This document shows, piece after piece, positions 1-8,843 of a DNA stretch of 52,097 nucleotides. The stretch is from contig JAUXUN010000075.1 in NCBI GenBank assembly GCA_030680855.1, positions 1 to 52,097 of the forward strand. Direction: 5' to 3'. Position 1 is the first letter of the stretch. Every line of letters begins with the position of its first letter. Both the position numbers and the translations under genes were made by a program. The DNA comes from Aestuariivirga sp. (GTDB taxonomy: Bacteria; Pseudomonadota; Alphaproteobacteria; Rhizobiales; Aestuariivirgaceae). The notes under the pieces were generated by a model, which worked only from the letters and a program-made list of their open reading frames with translations, was not told the DNA's origin and did no database searches.

Positions 1-2
1 CG

Positions 3-455
3 GGGAAAGTCATCGGGAAAGGTGGGGGATGTTCACTACCCTCCTTCCAGCTCTTCGATCCCCAGAAACGTGTGAAGCCCGTGCGGGCCATGAAATCCCC
101 CCGGATTGAGCCGCGCATTCGTTTCATCGAATACGATCCCCGGATTTGCGCCCTGTTTCCAGCGCCTAAGCCTGTTGTTATTTCCCCGCCGCCGCCCGAT
201 GGCCTGGCAAGCGCCGCGCGCCTCCACCGGAGACTCCAGGCCCTCAAATCCGCCCTCGAGGACCTTCCGCGCCAGGCCAAGCGTCTCGTCCGCCTGCAGC
301 AGAGGCGGAAGGCCTCGCCATGGCCGAAGTCAACGACGCCGCTTAGGACGGGCCATCCACCCGGCTACCGGAGAAAACCCATTCACGAGGTCGAGGAAGT
401 CCTCATCGCCTGCGACTGGCTGGCCTGGGAGGCCATGAAGCCGGACACGTCCTGA
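3..455 (+). CDS. Conserved hypothetical protein, 5' end outside window
   Basis: The frame is open from the left edge to a TGA at 453-455, so the gene probably begins upstream; GTG 72 is the first in-window start that could serve if it does not. The C-terminal part (HEVEEVLIACDWLAWEA, then PDTS) and the middle stretch LPRQAKRLVRLQQRR resemble a short family of unknown function that I recall from rhizobial genomes. The protein is rich in Arg and Pro and has no membrane segment. An overlapping frame at 106-438 looks like a shadow, because it lacks that conserved tail. No function can be assigned. Confidence 0.5.
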   Translation, partial: GKVIGKGGGCSLPSFQLFDPQKRVKPVRAMKSPRIEPRIRFIEYDPRICALFPAPKPVVISPPPPDGLASAARLHRRLQALKSALEDLPRQAKRLVRLQQRRKASPWPKSTTPLRTGHPPGYRRKPIHEVEEVLIACDWLAWEAMKPDTS

Positions 456-743
456 AGTGCGGCACACGTTTGCTTAAATGGAAACCGTCCATCTGTTTTA
501 TGGGCAAGTGGAAGGCCCACTGGCGGCGTGCTGTCGCCTGCATTTTCCCTACAGGGTTGAAATTCGATTGGCAGCAACAAATGTTTGCGTGGCACGCGGT
601 GAGAAGTCTCTCATCCGGCCGTTGGCCGTCTTATGTCAATCGTTGTGCTTTCGGCACGGTCGATGATTTTGCGGTTCGCCGCGGCCAATTCAGCAGCGCG
701 CTGCAAGACACAAAATACCCCAGCAACTTCCAGTTTGACCATC

Positions 744-771
744 TGGACAAGAATTGCCGCAAGTGTAGTAT
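744..771 (+). promoter_or_regulatory. Candidate sigma-70 promoter of the BMP operon
   Basis: TGGACA (744-749) and TAGTAT (766-771) are separated by 16 bases and lie about 40 bases before the first operon gene. The match is moderate. The rest of the gap (456-743) holds no gene and no riboswitch-like fold that I can recognise. Confidence 0.3.
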
Positions 772-811
772 TGGCTTAACGGGGCATAAGGCCCTTGGAG
801 GGAGCGAGACC

Positions 812-1834
812 ATGACCAATATTTTCCGCGTGAACAGGCGCAAAGTCCTGAAATTCTCCGCCGCTGGAGCCGCATTGCCCCTGGGCGCCTTGTTTCCGCA
901 ATTTGCCCTCGCCGCGGATCCAATCAAAACGGCGGCAATCTATACAGTGCCGGTCGAGCAGCAGTGGGTCAGCCGCATTCACAAGGCCGCAACCACCGCC
1001 AAGGACCGCGGCGACATCGAATACGTCTTCTCTGAAAAGGTTTCCAACACGGATTATGAGCGCGTCATGCGCGAATACTGCGAAGCCGGAAACCAACTCA
1101 TCGTCGGCGAGGCCTTCGCCGTTGAGGATGCGGCGCGCGCTGTCGCCAAGGATTATCCGGACCGCGCCTTCCTCATCGGTTCAAGCTTCAAGCCCGATGC
1201 AGCGGCGGCGCCAAATTTTGCGGTGTTCGATAATTACATCCAGGATGCATCCTATCTCAGCGGCATCGTGGCGGGCGCCATGACCAAGACCGGTAACATC
1301 GGCATGGTTGGCGGCTATCCCATCCCGGAAGTGAACCGCCTGATGAATGCCTTTATGGCAGGGGTGCGCGAAACCCGCGCCGATGCCAAGTTCCTGGTGG
1401 CCTTCATCGGCTCGTGGTTTGATCCGCCAAAGGCCAAGGAAACAGCCCTTGCCCAGATCGATGCCGGCGCTGATCTTTTGTATGCAGAGCGATTTGGTGT
1501 TTCCGATGCTGCAAAAGAAAAAGGCATTCTGGCAGTTGGTAACGTGATCGACACGCAAGCCGATTATCCCGACACGGTGGTGGCGTCCGCCCTTTGGCAT
1601 TTTGAACCCACCCTTGATGCGGCCATTGCGGCACTCAAGGCAGGGGCCTTCAAGGCCGATGACTATGGCCAATATTCCTTCATGAAGGCTGGCGGCTCGA
1701 GCCTGGCGCCCTATGGAACTTTTGAGTCCAAAATTCCTGACGACGTGAAAGCCAAGGTCGCCGCCAGGGAAGCTGAAATCAAATCAGGCGCCTTCTCTGT
1801 TGCCATTGACGACAACGAACCCAAATCCTCCTGA
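812..1834 (+). CDS. BMP-family ABC transporter substrate-binding protein
   Basis: This 340-residue periplasmic receptor belongs to the BMP/PnrA/Med family, which delivers nucleosides or nucleobases to a CUT2-like ABC importer. The start ATG 812 follows a GGAGGGAG Shine-Dalgarno at 797-804; an open frame reaching back to 470 is rejected because it would place the signal peptide inside the protein. The N-terminus carries a twin-arginine-like signal (RRKVLKFSAAG, cleavage near ALA-AD around residue 35). Typical family stretches follow, including DNYIQDASYLSGIVAG and GYPIPEVNRLMNAFMAG. The ATPase, two permeases and a cytosine-deaminase-like enzyme follow in tight order, so the ligand is probably a pyrimidine or purine base or nucleoside. 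Confidence 0.88.
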   Translation: MTNIFRVNRRKVLKFSAAGAALPLGALFPQFALAADPIKTAAIYTVPVEQQWVSRIHKAATTAKDRGDIEYVFSEKVSNTDYERVMREYCEAGNQLIVGEAFAVEDAARAVAKDYPDRAFLIGSSFKPDAAAAPNFAVFDNYIQDASYLSGIVAGAMTKTGNIGMVGGYPIPEVNRLMNAFMAGVRETRADAKFLVAFIGSWFDPPKAKETALAQIDAGADLLYAERFGVSDAAKEKGILAVGNVIDTQADYPDTVVASALWHFEPTLDAAIAALKAGAFKADDYGQYSFMKAGGSSLAPYGTFESKIPDDVKAKVAAREAEIKSGAFSVAIDDNEPKSS

Positions 1835-1839
1835 CGGGC

Positions 1840-3390
1840 ATGAGCAGGACAACAGCCGGAGAGCGTGAAACCGTTCTCCGGCTTTCCGGCATCACCAAGC
1901 GGTTTGGCGCATTGCTGGCCAATGATGGCATTTCGTTGTCCCTGCGGCGCGGCGAGATTTTGGGGCTGCTTGGTGAAAATGGCGCCGGCAAGACCACGCT
2001 CATGAACATCCTGTTCGGCCACTATGTGGCCGATGCGGGAAAGATTGAAGTGGAGGGCAAGGTTCTGCCGCCCGGCCTGCCGGCCGCGGCCCTGGCCGCC
2101 GGTATTGGCATGGTGCACCAGCATTTTACTCTCGCTGAGAATCTGACCGTGCTTGACAATATTGTGCTCGGAACGGAATCCCTGTGGTGGTTCTCCTCCA
2201 ATTCCCAAAAGGCCCGCGCCCGCATTCAGCAACTGGCGCGGGAATTTGGTTTGGAAGTAAACCCGGATGCCATTGTTGCTTCGCTTTCGGTGGGCGAGCG
2301 CCAGCGCGTTGAAATTCTCAAGGCGCTTTACCGGGAAGCCAGGATTCTGGTTCTTGATGAACCCACCGCGGTGCTCACGCCACAGGAATCTACCGCCCTG
2401 TTTGAAACCCTGAAGCGCTTTGTGGCAAAGGGCCTCTCCATAATTTTCATCTCCCACAAGCTTGGTGAAATTCTCGCCGCCTGCAGCCGGGTCAGTGTCC
2501 TGCGTGGCGGCAGCCTGGTGGCGGAACGCGGCGTTGAAGGAGTCACACGATCCGAACTTGCCGAGCTGATGATTGGTCGCAGCATTCCGCAGGCCAAGGC
2601 CGGGGTTCAAAAGGCAGGAGACGTTGTCCTGGGCTTGCATGGAATTCATGCCCGGCACAATTCCCAGCTCCTTGACGGCATCACGCTTGATATCCGCGCT
2701 GGAGAAATCTTGGGAATAGCCGGTGTCTCGGGCAATGGCCAGAGCCTGCTCGCCGATGTGGTGAGTGGCGTCGCCCTGCCGATAGCGGGAACACTGGCGC
2801 TGAAGGGAGCCATCATTTCCCGGATAAGCCCGCGCCTGATGGTCAATCTCGGGGTCGCGCGCATTCCGGAGGACCGTCATGCCGAAGGCCTGATCAGCGA
2901 CATGAGCATTACCGAAAATGTCATTTCGGAAAGCTATCGCTCAGCTGAATTCGCCCAGCAGGGGTTCATCAACTGGAAAAAAGCCCGCGGCTTCGCCCTG
3001 AAAATCATCTCGGCCTACGAGGTGAAATGCCCCTCGCCCGAAGCCCGTGTGCGGCTCCTCTCGGGCGGCAATATGCAGAAGCTCATTCTTGGCCGCGTCA
3101 TGGCCAATGATCCCTGCCTGGTCCTGGCCAACCAGCCCACCCGCGGGCTGGATGTGGGGGCCGTCAATTATGTGCATGAGCAATTGCTGGCGGCGCGCAA
3201 GCGGGGCGCCGCCATTCTGCTCATTTCGGAAGATCTTGATGAACTGTATTCTCTGTCGGACCGTGTCGCGGTCATGTTCCGTGGCCAGCTTTCAAACGCA
3301 GCCCCGCGTGAAAGCGCCAGCATCAAGGACCTCGGCCTCATGATGGCGGGGCACGGATTCAAAACCGAAGGCCAGTCCCATGCGGCTTGA
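1840..3390 (+). CDS. ABC transporter ATP-binding protein, two-domain (BMP system)
   Basis: This 516-residue protein has two fused nucleotide-binding domains and powers the BMP importer at the inner membrane. Domain 1 has a complete Walker A (GENGAGKTT), a signature-like LSVGERQR and Walker B with ARILVLDEPTAVL. Domain 2 has a divergent P-loop (GVSGNGQS), signature LSGGNMQK and a Walker B reading LVLANQPTRGLD, in which Asp and the catalytic Glu are Asn and Gln. Such a degenerate second domain is normal for this YufO-like family. The gene begins 5 bases after the receptor gene and overlaps the first permease by 11 bases, so translation is probably coupled. Confidence 0.9.
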   Translation: MSRTTAGERETVLRLSGITKRFGALLANDGISLSLRRGEILGLLGENGAGKTTLMNILFGHYVADAGKIEVEGKVLPPGLPAAALAAGIGMVHQHFTLAENLTVLDNIVLGTESLWWFSSNSQKARARIQQLAREFGLEVNPDAIVASLSVGERQRVEILKALYREARILVLDEPTAVLTPQESTALFETLKRFVAKGLSIIFISHKLGEILAACSRVSVLRGGSLVAERGVEGVTRSELAELMIGRSIPQAKAGVQKAGDVVLGLHGIHARHNSQLLDGITLDIRAGEILGIAGVSGNGQSLLADVVSGVALPIAGTLALKGAIISRISPRLMVNLGVARIPEDRHAEGLISDMSITENVISESYRSAEFAQQGFINWKKARGFALKIISAYEVKCPSPEARVRLLSGGNMQKLILGRVMANDPCLVLANQPTRGLDVGAVNYVHEQLLAARKRGAAILLISEDLDELYSLSDRVAVMFRGQLSNAAPRESASIKDLGLMMAGHGFKTEGQSHAA

Positions 3391-4429
3391 ACCGCGCGAG
3401 CAGCGCTCGCCTGCCAGTTTGCTCCTCTATCCCGTGCTGGCCCTCTTGGCTTCGGTGATTGTTTGCGCGGCTCTCGTGATGCTGTCCGGAGCCTCCCCGC
3501 TTTCGGTATTTGGATTGATGGTGAAGGGGGCGGCGGGCACGCAATTCGCCTTTCTGGAAACCCTCACCCGCGCAACGCCGCTGATTTTTACAGGCCTCGC
3601 CGCGGCCACAGCCTTTCGCGCCAAGCTTTGGAACATCGGCGGCGAAGCCCAGCTTTATATCGGCGCGGTGATGACAGTAATGCTGGGCACAGGTCTTCTG
3701 CCGTTGCCGCAATCCATTCTCATTCCCGTTCTGATGCTGGCCGCGATGCTGGGCGGCGCCATGGTTCTTTCCATACCGACCTTTCTTAAAACCCGTTTCG
3801 GGGTTGATGAAGTCGTTACCACCCTGCTCCTCAATTTCATCGCCATATTGTTTGTCAGCATGCTGCTGGAAGGTGTTTTGAAGGACCCGGCTGGTCTGGG
3901 CTGGCCCCAATCGAAGAAGGTCATCGCCGAGGCCCAATTGCCAAAGCTCATACAAGGCAAGCGCCTGCATTTTGGTTTTATTATCGCCATTGCCGCAGCA
4001 GTTGCGGTTTGGATCATCGATCGGAAATCCGCTCTGGGCTATGAAATGCGCGCCGTGGGCCACAGTCCAAAGGCCGCCTCCTTTGCAGGCATCCCCGTAA
4101 ACCGCGTGCTGGCAAAAACCGCCCTGCTCTCCGGCGGCCTGGCGGGCCTCGCCGGCATGTCGGAAGTCACCGGCCTCAAGGGCAATCTCACGCTCGATCT
4201 GTCTCCCGGCTTTGGCTACACCGGGATTGTCGTCGCTATGCTTGCGCTTATGCATCCCCTGGGGGTGATCGCGGCCGCCATTTTCGTGGCTGCGGTTTTT
4301 GTAGGCGCCGATGCCATGAGCCGGACGGCCGGCGTTCCTAGCTATATCGCCCATGTGATGGTGGCCACCTCCCTTCTCACCATGGTCACCGCTATCATGC
4401 TCACGCGCTACCGCGTCAGGTGGAGGTGA
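3380..4429 (+). CDS. BMP-type ABC transporter permease 1
   Basis: This 349-residue inner-membrane permease has a string of hydrophobic segments and belongs to the BPD_transp_2 class (YufP-like). Family marks include TRATPLIFTGLAAATAFRA near residues 55-75, the stretch NIGGEAQLYIGA and the cytoplasmic loop GYEMRAVGHSPKAASFAGI, which contacts the ATPase. It starts inside the end of the ATPase gene and is followed within two bases by the second permease, giving the usual receptor-ATPase-permease-permease order. It is expected to form the pore together with the second permease. Confidence 0.9.
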   Translation: MRLEPREQRSPASLLLYPVLALLASVIVCAALVMLSGASPLSVFGLMVKGAAGTQFAFLETLTRATPLIFTGLAAATAFRAKLWNIGGEAQLYIGAVMTVMLGTGLLPLPQSILIPVLMLAAMLGGAMVLSIPTFLKTRFGVDEVVTTLLLNFIAILFVSMLLEGVLKDPAGLGWPQSKKVIAEAQLPKLIQGKRLHFGFIIAIAAAVAVWIIDRKSALGYEMRAVGHSPKAASFAGIPVNRVLAKTALLSGGLAGLAGMSEVTGLKGNLTLDLSPGFGYTGIVVAMLALMHPLGVIAAAIFVAAVFVGADAMSRTAGVPSYIAHVMVATSLLTMVTAIMLTRYRVRWR

Positions 4430-4431
4430 AC

Positions 4432-5373
4432 ATGGAAGCGATTGAAATTCTTTTCACTGCATCGCTCTGGGCCGCGGCCATTCGCATAGCCTCGCCGCTC
4501 ATTTTCGGAACCCTCGGCGAACTCATCTGCGAGCGGGCCGGGGTTCTGAATCTCGGCATCGAGGGCATCATGACGGCGGGGGCCTTTGCCGGCTGGCTCA
4601 CCGTATTTTTGGGTGGTGACCTTTGGCTTGGTGTTGCCGTCGCAGCAATTGTTGGAGCCCTGTTCGGCCTGCTGCACGGTTTCCTGGTGGTTCCCCTGGG
4701 CCTCTCGCAACATGTAACGGGCATTGGCATCACCCTGCTTGCCACATCGCTCTCCTACTATTTTTACCGCCTGATCTTTCCATCGGTTACCTCGCCACCC
4801 AAAATTGAGCCCTTCCAGCCCTGGTCCATTCCCTTCGTCTCGGATATCCCGGTTATCGGCGAAGCGTTGTTCAGGCAAACACCGCTCACCTATCTGGCCT
4901 TTGCCGCCGTTCTCTTTGTGGCCTGGCTTCTCAACAAAACGCCCATCGGCCTTGCCATCCGCACGGTTGGGGAAAATCCTTCGGCCGCTGAAGCGCAGGG
5001 CGTTGATGTCACCCTGGTGCGCATGGGTGCCGTCATGCTGGGGAGTGCGCTTATGGGTATCGGCGGAAGCTTCATTACACTATCCGCATTCAATTCATTC
5101 TTCTTTGAAATGATGAATGGGCGAGGCTGGATTTGCGTGGCGCTGGTGGTGTTTGGTTCATGGCGTCCTGGCAAGGCCTTGGCCGGCGCACTCCTGTTCG
5201 GCGCTTTCGATGCCTATCAGCTTCGCCTGCAGCAGCTGGCAGGGGCCTATGTTCCCTATCAGGTGTTTCTGATGCTACCTTTCATCCTGTCCATCATCGC
5301 ACTCATCATCATGTCGCGCCGCGCCGCCTACCCCCGCGCCCTGATGGTGCCCTACCGGAAAGGCGAACGCTGA
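4432..5373 (+). CDS. BMP-type ABC transporter permease 2
   Basis: This 313-residue multi-spanning permease (YufQ-like) is the second half of the channel. The start ATG 4432 has a strong GGAGGTGA ribosome site at 4422-4429 that overlaps the stop of permease 1; the in-frame GTG 4420 lies upstream of that site and is less likely. Diagnostic features are AIRIASPLIFGTLGELICERAG at the N-terminus (only its pattern is used), LNLGIEGIM and the loop AIRTVGENPSAAEAQGV. The next gene starts three bases after its stop, so the deaminase belongs to the same transcript. Confidence 0.9.
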   Translation: MEAIEILFTASLWAAAIRIASPLIFGTLGELICERAGVLNLGIEGIMTAGAFAGWLTVFLGGDLWLGVAVAAIVGALFGLLHGFLVVPLGLSQHVTGIGITLLATSLSYYFYRLIFPSVTSPPKIEPFQPWSIPFVSDIPVIGEALFRQTPLTYLAFAAVLFVAWLLNKTPIGLAIRTVGENPSAAEAQGVDVTLVRMGAVMLGSALMGIGGSFITLSAFNSFFFEMMNGRGWICVALVVFGSWRPGKALAGALLFGAFDAYQLRLQQLAGAYVPYQVFLMLPFILSIIALIIMSRRAAYPRALMVPYRKGER

Positions 5374-5376
5374 ATC

Positions 5377-6675
5377 ATGATCGATCTCCTCATCACCAAT
5401 GCAACGCTGCCCGATGGGCGCACCGGCATGGACATTGCCTGCGCCTCGGGTCTCATCGCAGAAATTGCACCTGCAACAAAAGGCGAAGCGCTCAAGACAA
5501 TCGATGCCAAGGGCTATCTTGTTTCGCCGCCCTTCATCGACTCTCACTTCCATATGGATGCAACCCTTTCGCTTGGAATTCCGCGCCTCAACATGTCGGG
5601 CACCCTTCTTGAGGGTATTGCCCTGTGGGGTGAACTCAAGCCCTTGCTCACCCATGAGGCCGTAATTGAGCGGGCGCTGCGCTTTTGCGATCTCGCGGTT
5701 TCGAAGGGCATAGGCGCCATTCGCACCCATGTTGATGTCTGCGATGACCGGCTGCTGTGCGTGGAAGCCCTGCTCGAGGTGAAAAAGAAAATCGCGCCCT
5801 ATATCGAATTGCAGATCGTGGCCTTCCCGCAGGATGGCTTCTACCGCTCAAAGACCGCTAAGCAGAATCTCATTCGCGCCCTGGATCTGGGCGTCGATGT
5901 CGTCGGCGGCATTCCTCATTTTGAACGCACCATGGCAGACGGTGCCGCAAGCCTGAAGGAGCTTTGCGAGATCGCCGCCAAGCGCGGGCTGCTGGTCGAC
6001 ATTCATTGCGATGAAACCGACGATCCCCTGTCGCGCCATGTTGAGGCGCTGGCCTATGAAACCCAGCGCCTGGGCTTGCAGGGCCGCGTGGTGGGGTCAC
6101 ATCTCACGTCCATGCACTCCATGGACAACTACTACGTGTCAAAACTCATTCCGCTCATGGCCGAAGCCCAGCTTCATGCCACACCCAATCCGCTGATCAA
6201 CATTACCCTGCAGGGCCGCCATGACACCTATCCCAAACGCCGTGGCCTGACGCGCATTCCGGAACTGCGCGCCGCCGGCATCAACATTTCCTTCGGCCAT
6301 GATTGCGTGATGGACCCATGGTATCCTTTGGGCCAGGCGGACATGCTGGAGGTGGCGAGCATGGGCATTCACGCCGTCCCCATGACGTCCCGCGAAGCCA
6401 TGCGCTGGACCTTTGATGCGGTGACTGTAAACCCCGCCAAAGCCATGCACCTCGAAGGCTACGGATTGGCTAAGGGCTGCAAGGCCAATTTTGTCCTGCT
6501 TCAAGCCAAAGACCCGATTGAAGCGATCAGGCTGAAGGCAAACCGGCTTAAAGTGGTGCGCAATGGCAAGGTCATTGCGGAAACGCCGGAAATCGTTTCA
6601 ACATTGACAATTGACGGGCGCCCCCAAGCCGTTAACGGTGCAAACTATGCGCCATCGAGTAAGAATGGAGGATAA
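5377..6675 (+). CDS. codA: Cytosine deaminase-type amidohydrolase
   Basis: This 432-residue metal-dependent amidohydrolase is collinear with E. coli CodA. Metal ligands visible are H57 and H59 (DSHFHMD), H210 (HCDE, with the general acid-base E213), H242 (GSHLTSMHS) and D309 (FGHD). The substrate-side stretch QIVAFPQDG also matches CodA. It should hydrolyse cytosine, or a related amino-heterocycle, to uracil and ammonia in the cytosol. Two pocket residues differ from CodA as I remember it: the residue after the metal Asp (CodA D314) is C310, and CodA F316 is M312. Specificity may therefore have shifted, for example to isoguanine or another oxo/amino base. It lies last in the BMP importer operon, so imported base is probably deaminated directly. 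Confidence 0.85.
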   Translation: MIDLLITNATLPDGRTGMDIACASGLIAEIAPATKGEALKTIDAKGYLVSPPFIDSHFHMDATLSLGIPRLNMSGTLLEGIALWGELKPLLTHEAVIERALRFCDLAVSKGIGAIRTHVDVCDDRLLCVEALLEVKKKIAPYIELQIVAFPQDGFYRSKTAKQNLIRALDLGVDVVGGIPHFERTMADGAASLKELCEIAAKRGLLVDIHCDETDDPLSRHVEALAYETQRLGLQGRVVGSHLTSMHSMDNYYVSKLIPLMAEAQLHATPNPLINITLQGRHDTYPKRRGLTRIPELRAAGINISFGHDCVMDPWYPLGQADMLEVASMGIHAVPMTSREAMRWTFDAVTVNPAKAMHLEGYGLAKGCKANFVLLQAKDPIEAIRLKANRLKVVRNGKVIAETPEIVSTLTIDGRPQAVNGANYAPSSKNGG

Positions 6676-6678
6676 CAT

Positions 6679-7545
6679 CTACTTGTCCCCGCGCGCTTCA
6701 TCCCACACGAAAGATTGGAGCAGATAGCGAGGAGCAAGGTGTGCTTCCTGCATTTGGACCAGAAGTGCAGCTTCCGAAACATGGGTTTGCACGCCGGTCC
6801 GCACCAACACGCCGTCAATGCCAAACGTGGCGGCGCCCAGAATATCGTGATCAAGGCTGTCGCCGATTGAAACGATCCTCGCCTTGGCGGGATAGCTGCA
6901 TAATTCATGCGCGTACTGGTAGATATCCTGATGGGGCTTGCCAACGCGCGTGACCACGCCGCCCATCTCTTCATATAGCGCAGCAATCGCTCCGGCGGCG
7001 GGAAGAAGCGTTTCGCCGACGAGCTTGTAAACATCGGGATTGGTGCATATACATGGCACGCCCTTTTTTGCTGCAGGGTGCAAAATGGCGCGATAGGCCT
7101 CAAGCGGGATACGCTCGGTTTCGCTGCCGGAGATGATGATCAAATCGGCATCTTCGGCCGAAGCCACGCTGGAGAAACCCAGCTTGTCGGCAAGAGAGTG
7201 GTCATCACCGCTCGCTATCGTCAGGCTGCGGGTGAACTTGTTTCGCTCAATGTGAAGGAGGCCTGATTCCAGCAAGGCGAGAGTGACATCGCCGGAGGTG
7301 ACCAAATGATCGAACGAGCCGCTGTCGAAGCCAAGCCGCGCCAGGCGGGCGGCGTTGTACGGGCCGCTCCGGCCGGAATTGGACAGTATGACGATGGTTT
7401 TGCCTTGGGCTTTCAATCGGGCCAAAGCGAGGGCTGCGCCCGCATAGGCCGCTTCCCCGCCGCGCAGCACGCCGAACTGGTCGATGAAGAAAACATCATA
7501 GAGCGCACTGAGTTCATTCAGCGTAGCGGTGGGCGGCATTTTCAT
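6679..7545 (-). CDS. HAD superfamily IIA hydrolase (NagD-like phosphatase)
   Basis: This 288-residue cytosolic phosphatase-like protein matches the HAD-IIA group. Motif I is FFIDQFGVL, motif II is ILSNSGR, the cap region lies between, and motif IV is SIGDSLDHD, with GKPHQDIY before it. A phosphate ester of a small metabolite is the likely substrate. Its ATG overlaps the TGA of the FGGY kinase gene by four bases, so it is the last gene of the minus-strand ery arm. It ends three bases from the convergent codA stop, with no room for a terminator. A role in relieving sugar-phosphate accumulation, or in hydrolysing a by-product, is inference only. Confidence 0.75.
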   Translation of the reverse strand: MKMPPTATLNELSALYDVFFIDQFGVLRGGEAAYAGAALALARLKAQGKTIVILSNSGRSGPYNAARLARLGFDSGSFDHLVTSGDVTLALLESGLLHIERNKFTRSLTIASGDDHSLADKLGFSSVASAEDADLIIISGSETERIPLEAYRAILHPAAKKGVPCICTNPDVYKLVGETLLPAAGAIAALYEEMGGVVTRVGKPHQDIYQYAHELCSYPAKARIVSIGDSLDHDILGAATFGIDGVLVRTGVQTHVSEAALLVQMQEAHLAPRYLLQSFVWDEARGDK

Positions 7546-8822
7546 AGTGACAGGTTTCGTTTTCTGAGGGCCAAGGAGGCCGCCCCGGCAGCGGCATCCT
7601 CGGAAAATGAATCCAGGAACGGAACGCCAAGTTTCCGTTGCCGGATTTCACGCCAGGGCAAATTGCGCGCGCCGCCGCCAACCGTCCGCACGCTGCGCGG
7701 TTGCGGCGCACCGAGCGTTGCCAGTTGACGGTAGCCCAGTTCCTCGATTGCCGCGATTCCTTCGAGTACGCCCTTGAAGAAGACTGCGTCATCCGCCGGA
7801 CGGGGTTCAAGGCGCGGCGCATAGTGGGGATCGTTGATCGGAAACCTCTCTCCCGGCTTCAAGAGTGGGTAATAGTCGAGGCCCGTAGGATGGCTTGCAT
7901 CGATCTTTCGCGTCAGCTCATCCAACTGCGCGTCGCCAAAGAGACTGCGGATTACCGCGCCACCGGTATTCGATGCGCCACCGGCAAGCCACAGATTGCC
8001 CACACGGTGGCTGTAGATGCCAAACTGGGGCGCATTGATGGGACGGTCCGAAGCGATCTTCACCACCAATGTTGACCCCAATGACGTCACGGCATCGCCG
8101 ACTTGATTTGCGCCTGTTGCAAGAAATGAAGCGCAACCGTCCGTCGTGCCCGCATGGATGCGGGTGTCCGTCGCCAGGCCAACGGCGCGTCCGGCCTTTC
8201 CGACACTGCCGATCAAGGCACCGGCCCGGACAACCCTTGGCAGCAAGCGCCGGTTCATGCCGGCGCTTTCCAGCCAATCCGGCCAGCACTCCGTGACAAG
8301 ATCATAGCCGGTCTTCAGAGCATTGTTTTCGTCGGAAATGGCCTCACCATGGCCAAGCCGCATGGCAATCCAATCAGCCTGGTGGACGATCAGGTGGACG
8401 CCACTGCGCCGCGAAAGCTGAATGGCGCGGCCCAGCGCCGTGGTGGCGCCGAGCGCCGGGCTTGTTGCGGGCGCTGCAGCCGCGATGGCAGCAATAATCG
8501 CCGGATCGTCGCAGCTGTCATTGTAGAGGCTTGCGGCGCCAAGCGGGGCATTGCCGGCATCAAGGGCAACAAGCGTGCCGGATGTTCCATCGACAGCCAG
8601 GCCTTCAATGCCGCCGAGCGCGCATTTTCCCGAAAGGCCACTGATGCAATTCTCCACACCGGTCCACCAAGCGGCAGGCGTTCGTGTGTCGCTCGACGAT
8701 TTGTAAGCGGATTCGGATGCGGCGACCGGGCGGCCGTCACGATCAACGGCGACAGCGCGCGCACCGGACGTGCCGATATCGATGCCAATAGCGCGCGCCT
8801 GGCCGAAAGGCTTGAGGTTCAT
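7542..8822 (-). CDS. FGGY-family sugar kinase, D-ribulokinase-like (SePSK/XK-1 type)
   Basis: This 426-residue kinase has two actin-like domains. The N-terminal ATP/sugar loop reads GIDIGTSGARA, followed by VDGTSGTLVALD, the catalytic-region pattern AGTTDGCASFLA and the C-terminal phosphate loop TVGGGARN. Its length and stretches such as LYNDS, HQADWIAMRLG, TSLGSTLVVK and LAGGASNTGGAV resemble the cyanobacterial/plant group shown to phosphorylate D-ribulose, rather than erythritol or glycerol kinases. It lies 21 bases downstream of eryI in the minus arm. It may phosphorylate a ketose such as D-ribulose or an erythrulose that enters the pathway after the EryA/EryB steps. The substrate is not provable from sequence. 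Confidence 0.78.
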   Translation of the reverse strand: MNLKPFGQARAIGIDIGTSGARAVAVDRDGRPVAASESAYKSSSDTRTPAAWWTGVENCISGLSGKCALGGIEGLAVDGTSGTLVALDAGNAPLGAASLYNDSCDDPAIIAAIAAAAPATSPALGATTALGRAIQLSRRSGVHLIVHQADWIAMRLGHGEAISDENNALKTGYDLVTECWPDWLESAGMNRRLLPRVVRAGALIGSVGKAGRAVGLATDTRIHAGTTDGCASFLATGANQVGDAVTSLGSTLVVKIASDRPINAPQFGIYSHRVGNLWLAGGASNTGGAVIRSLFGDAQLDELTRKIDASHPTGLDYYPLLKPGERFPINDPHYAPRLEPRPADDAVFFKGVLEGIAAIEELGYRQLATLGAPQPRSVRTVGGGARNLPWREIRQRKLGVPFLDSFSEDAAAGAASLALRKRNLSL

Positions 8823-8843
8823 TCCAGGGTCCTCTCCTTAAGA

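Noticed and set aside
470-811. N-terminal extension of the BMP receptor frame
   Set aside because: It precedes a clear ribosome site and signal peptide at 812 and has no resemblance to the family; it would bury the export signal.
456-811. Purine or other riboswitch upstream of the nucleobase operon
   Set aside because: I could not find the conserved loop-loop elements of a purine aptamer, nor a terminator switch before 812.
1711-4354. Long minus-strand ORFs (389 and 331 codons) opposite the BMP ATPase and first permease
   Set aside because: They mirror well-supported plus-strand genes with complete motifs, are low in hydrophobic order and rich in Gly/His/Gln/Arg, and show no recognisable domain. 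GC-rich antisense frames of this kind are common.
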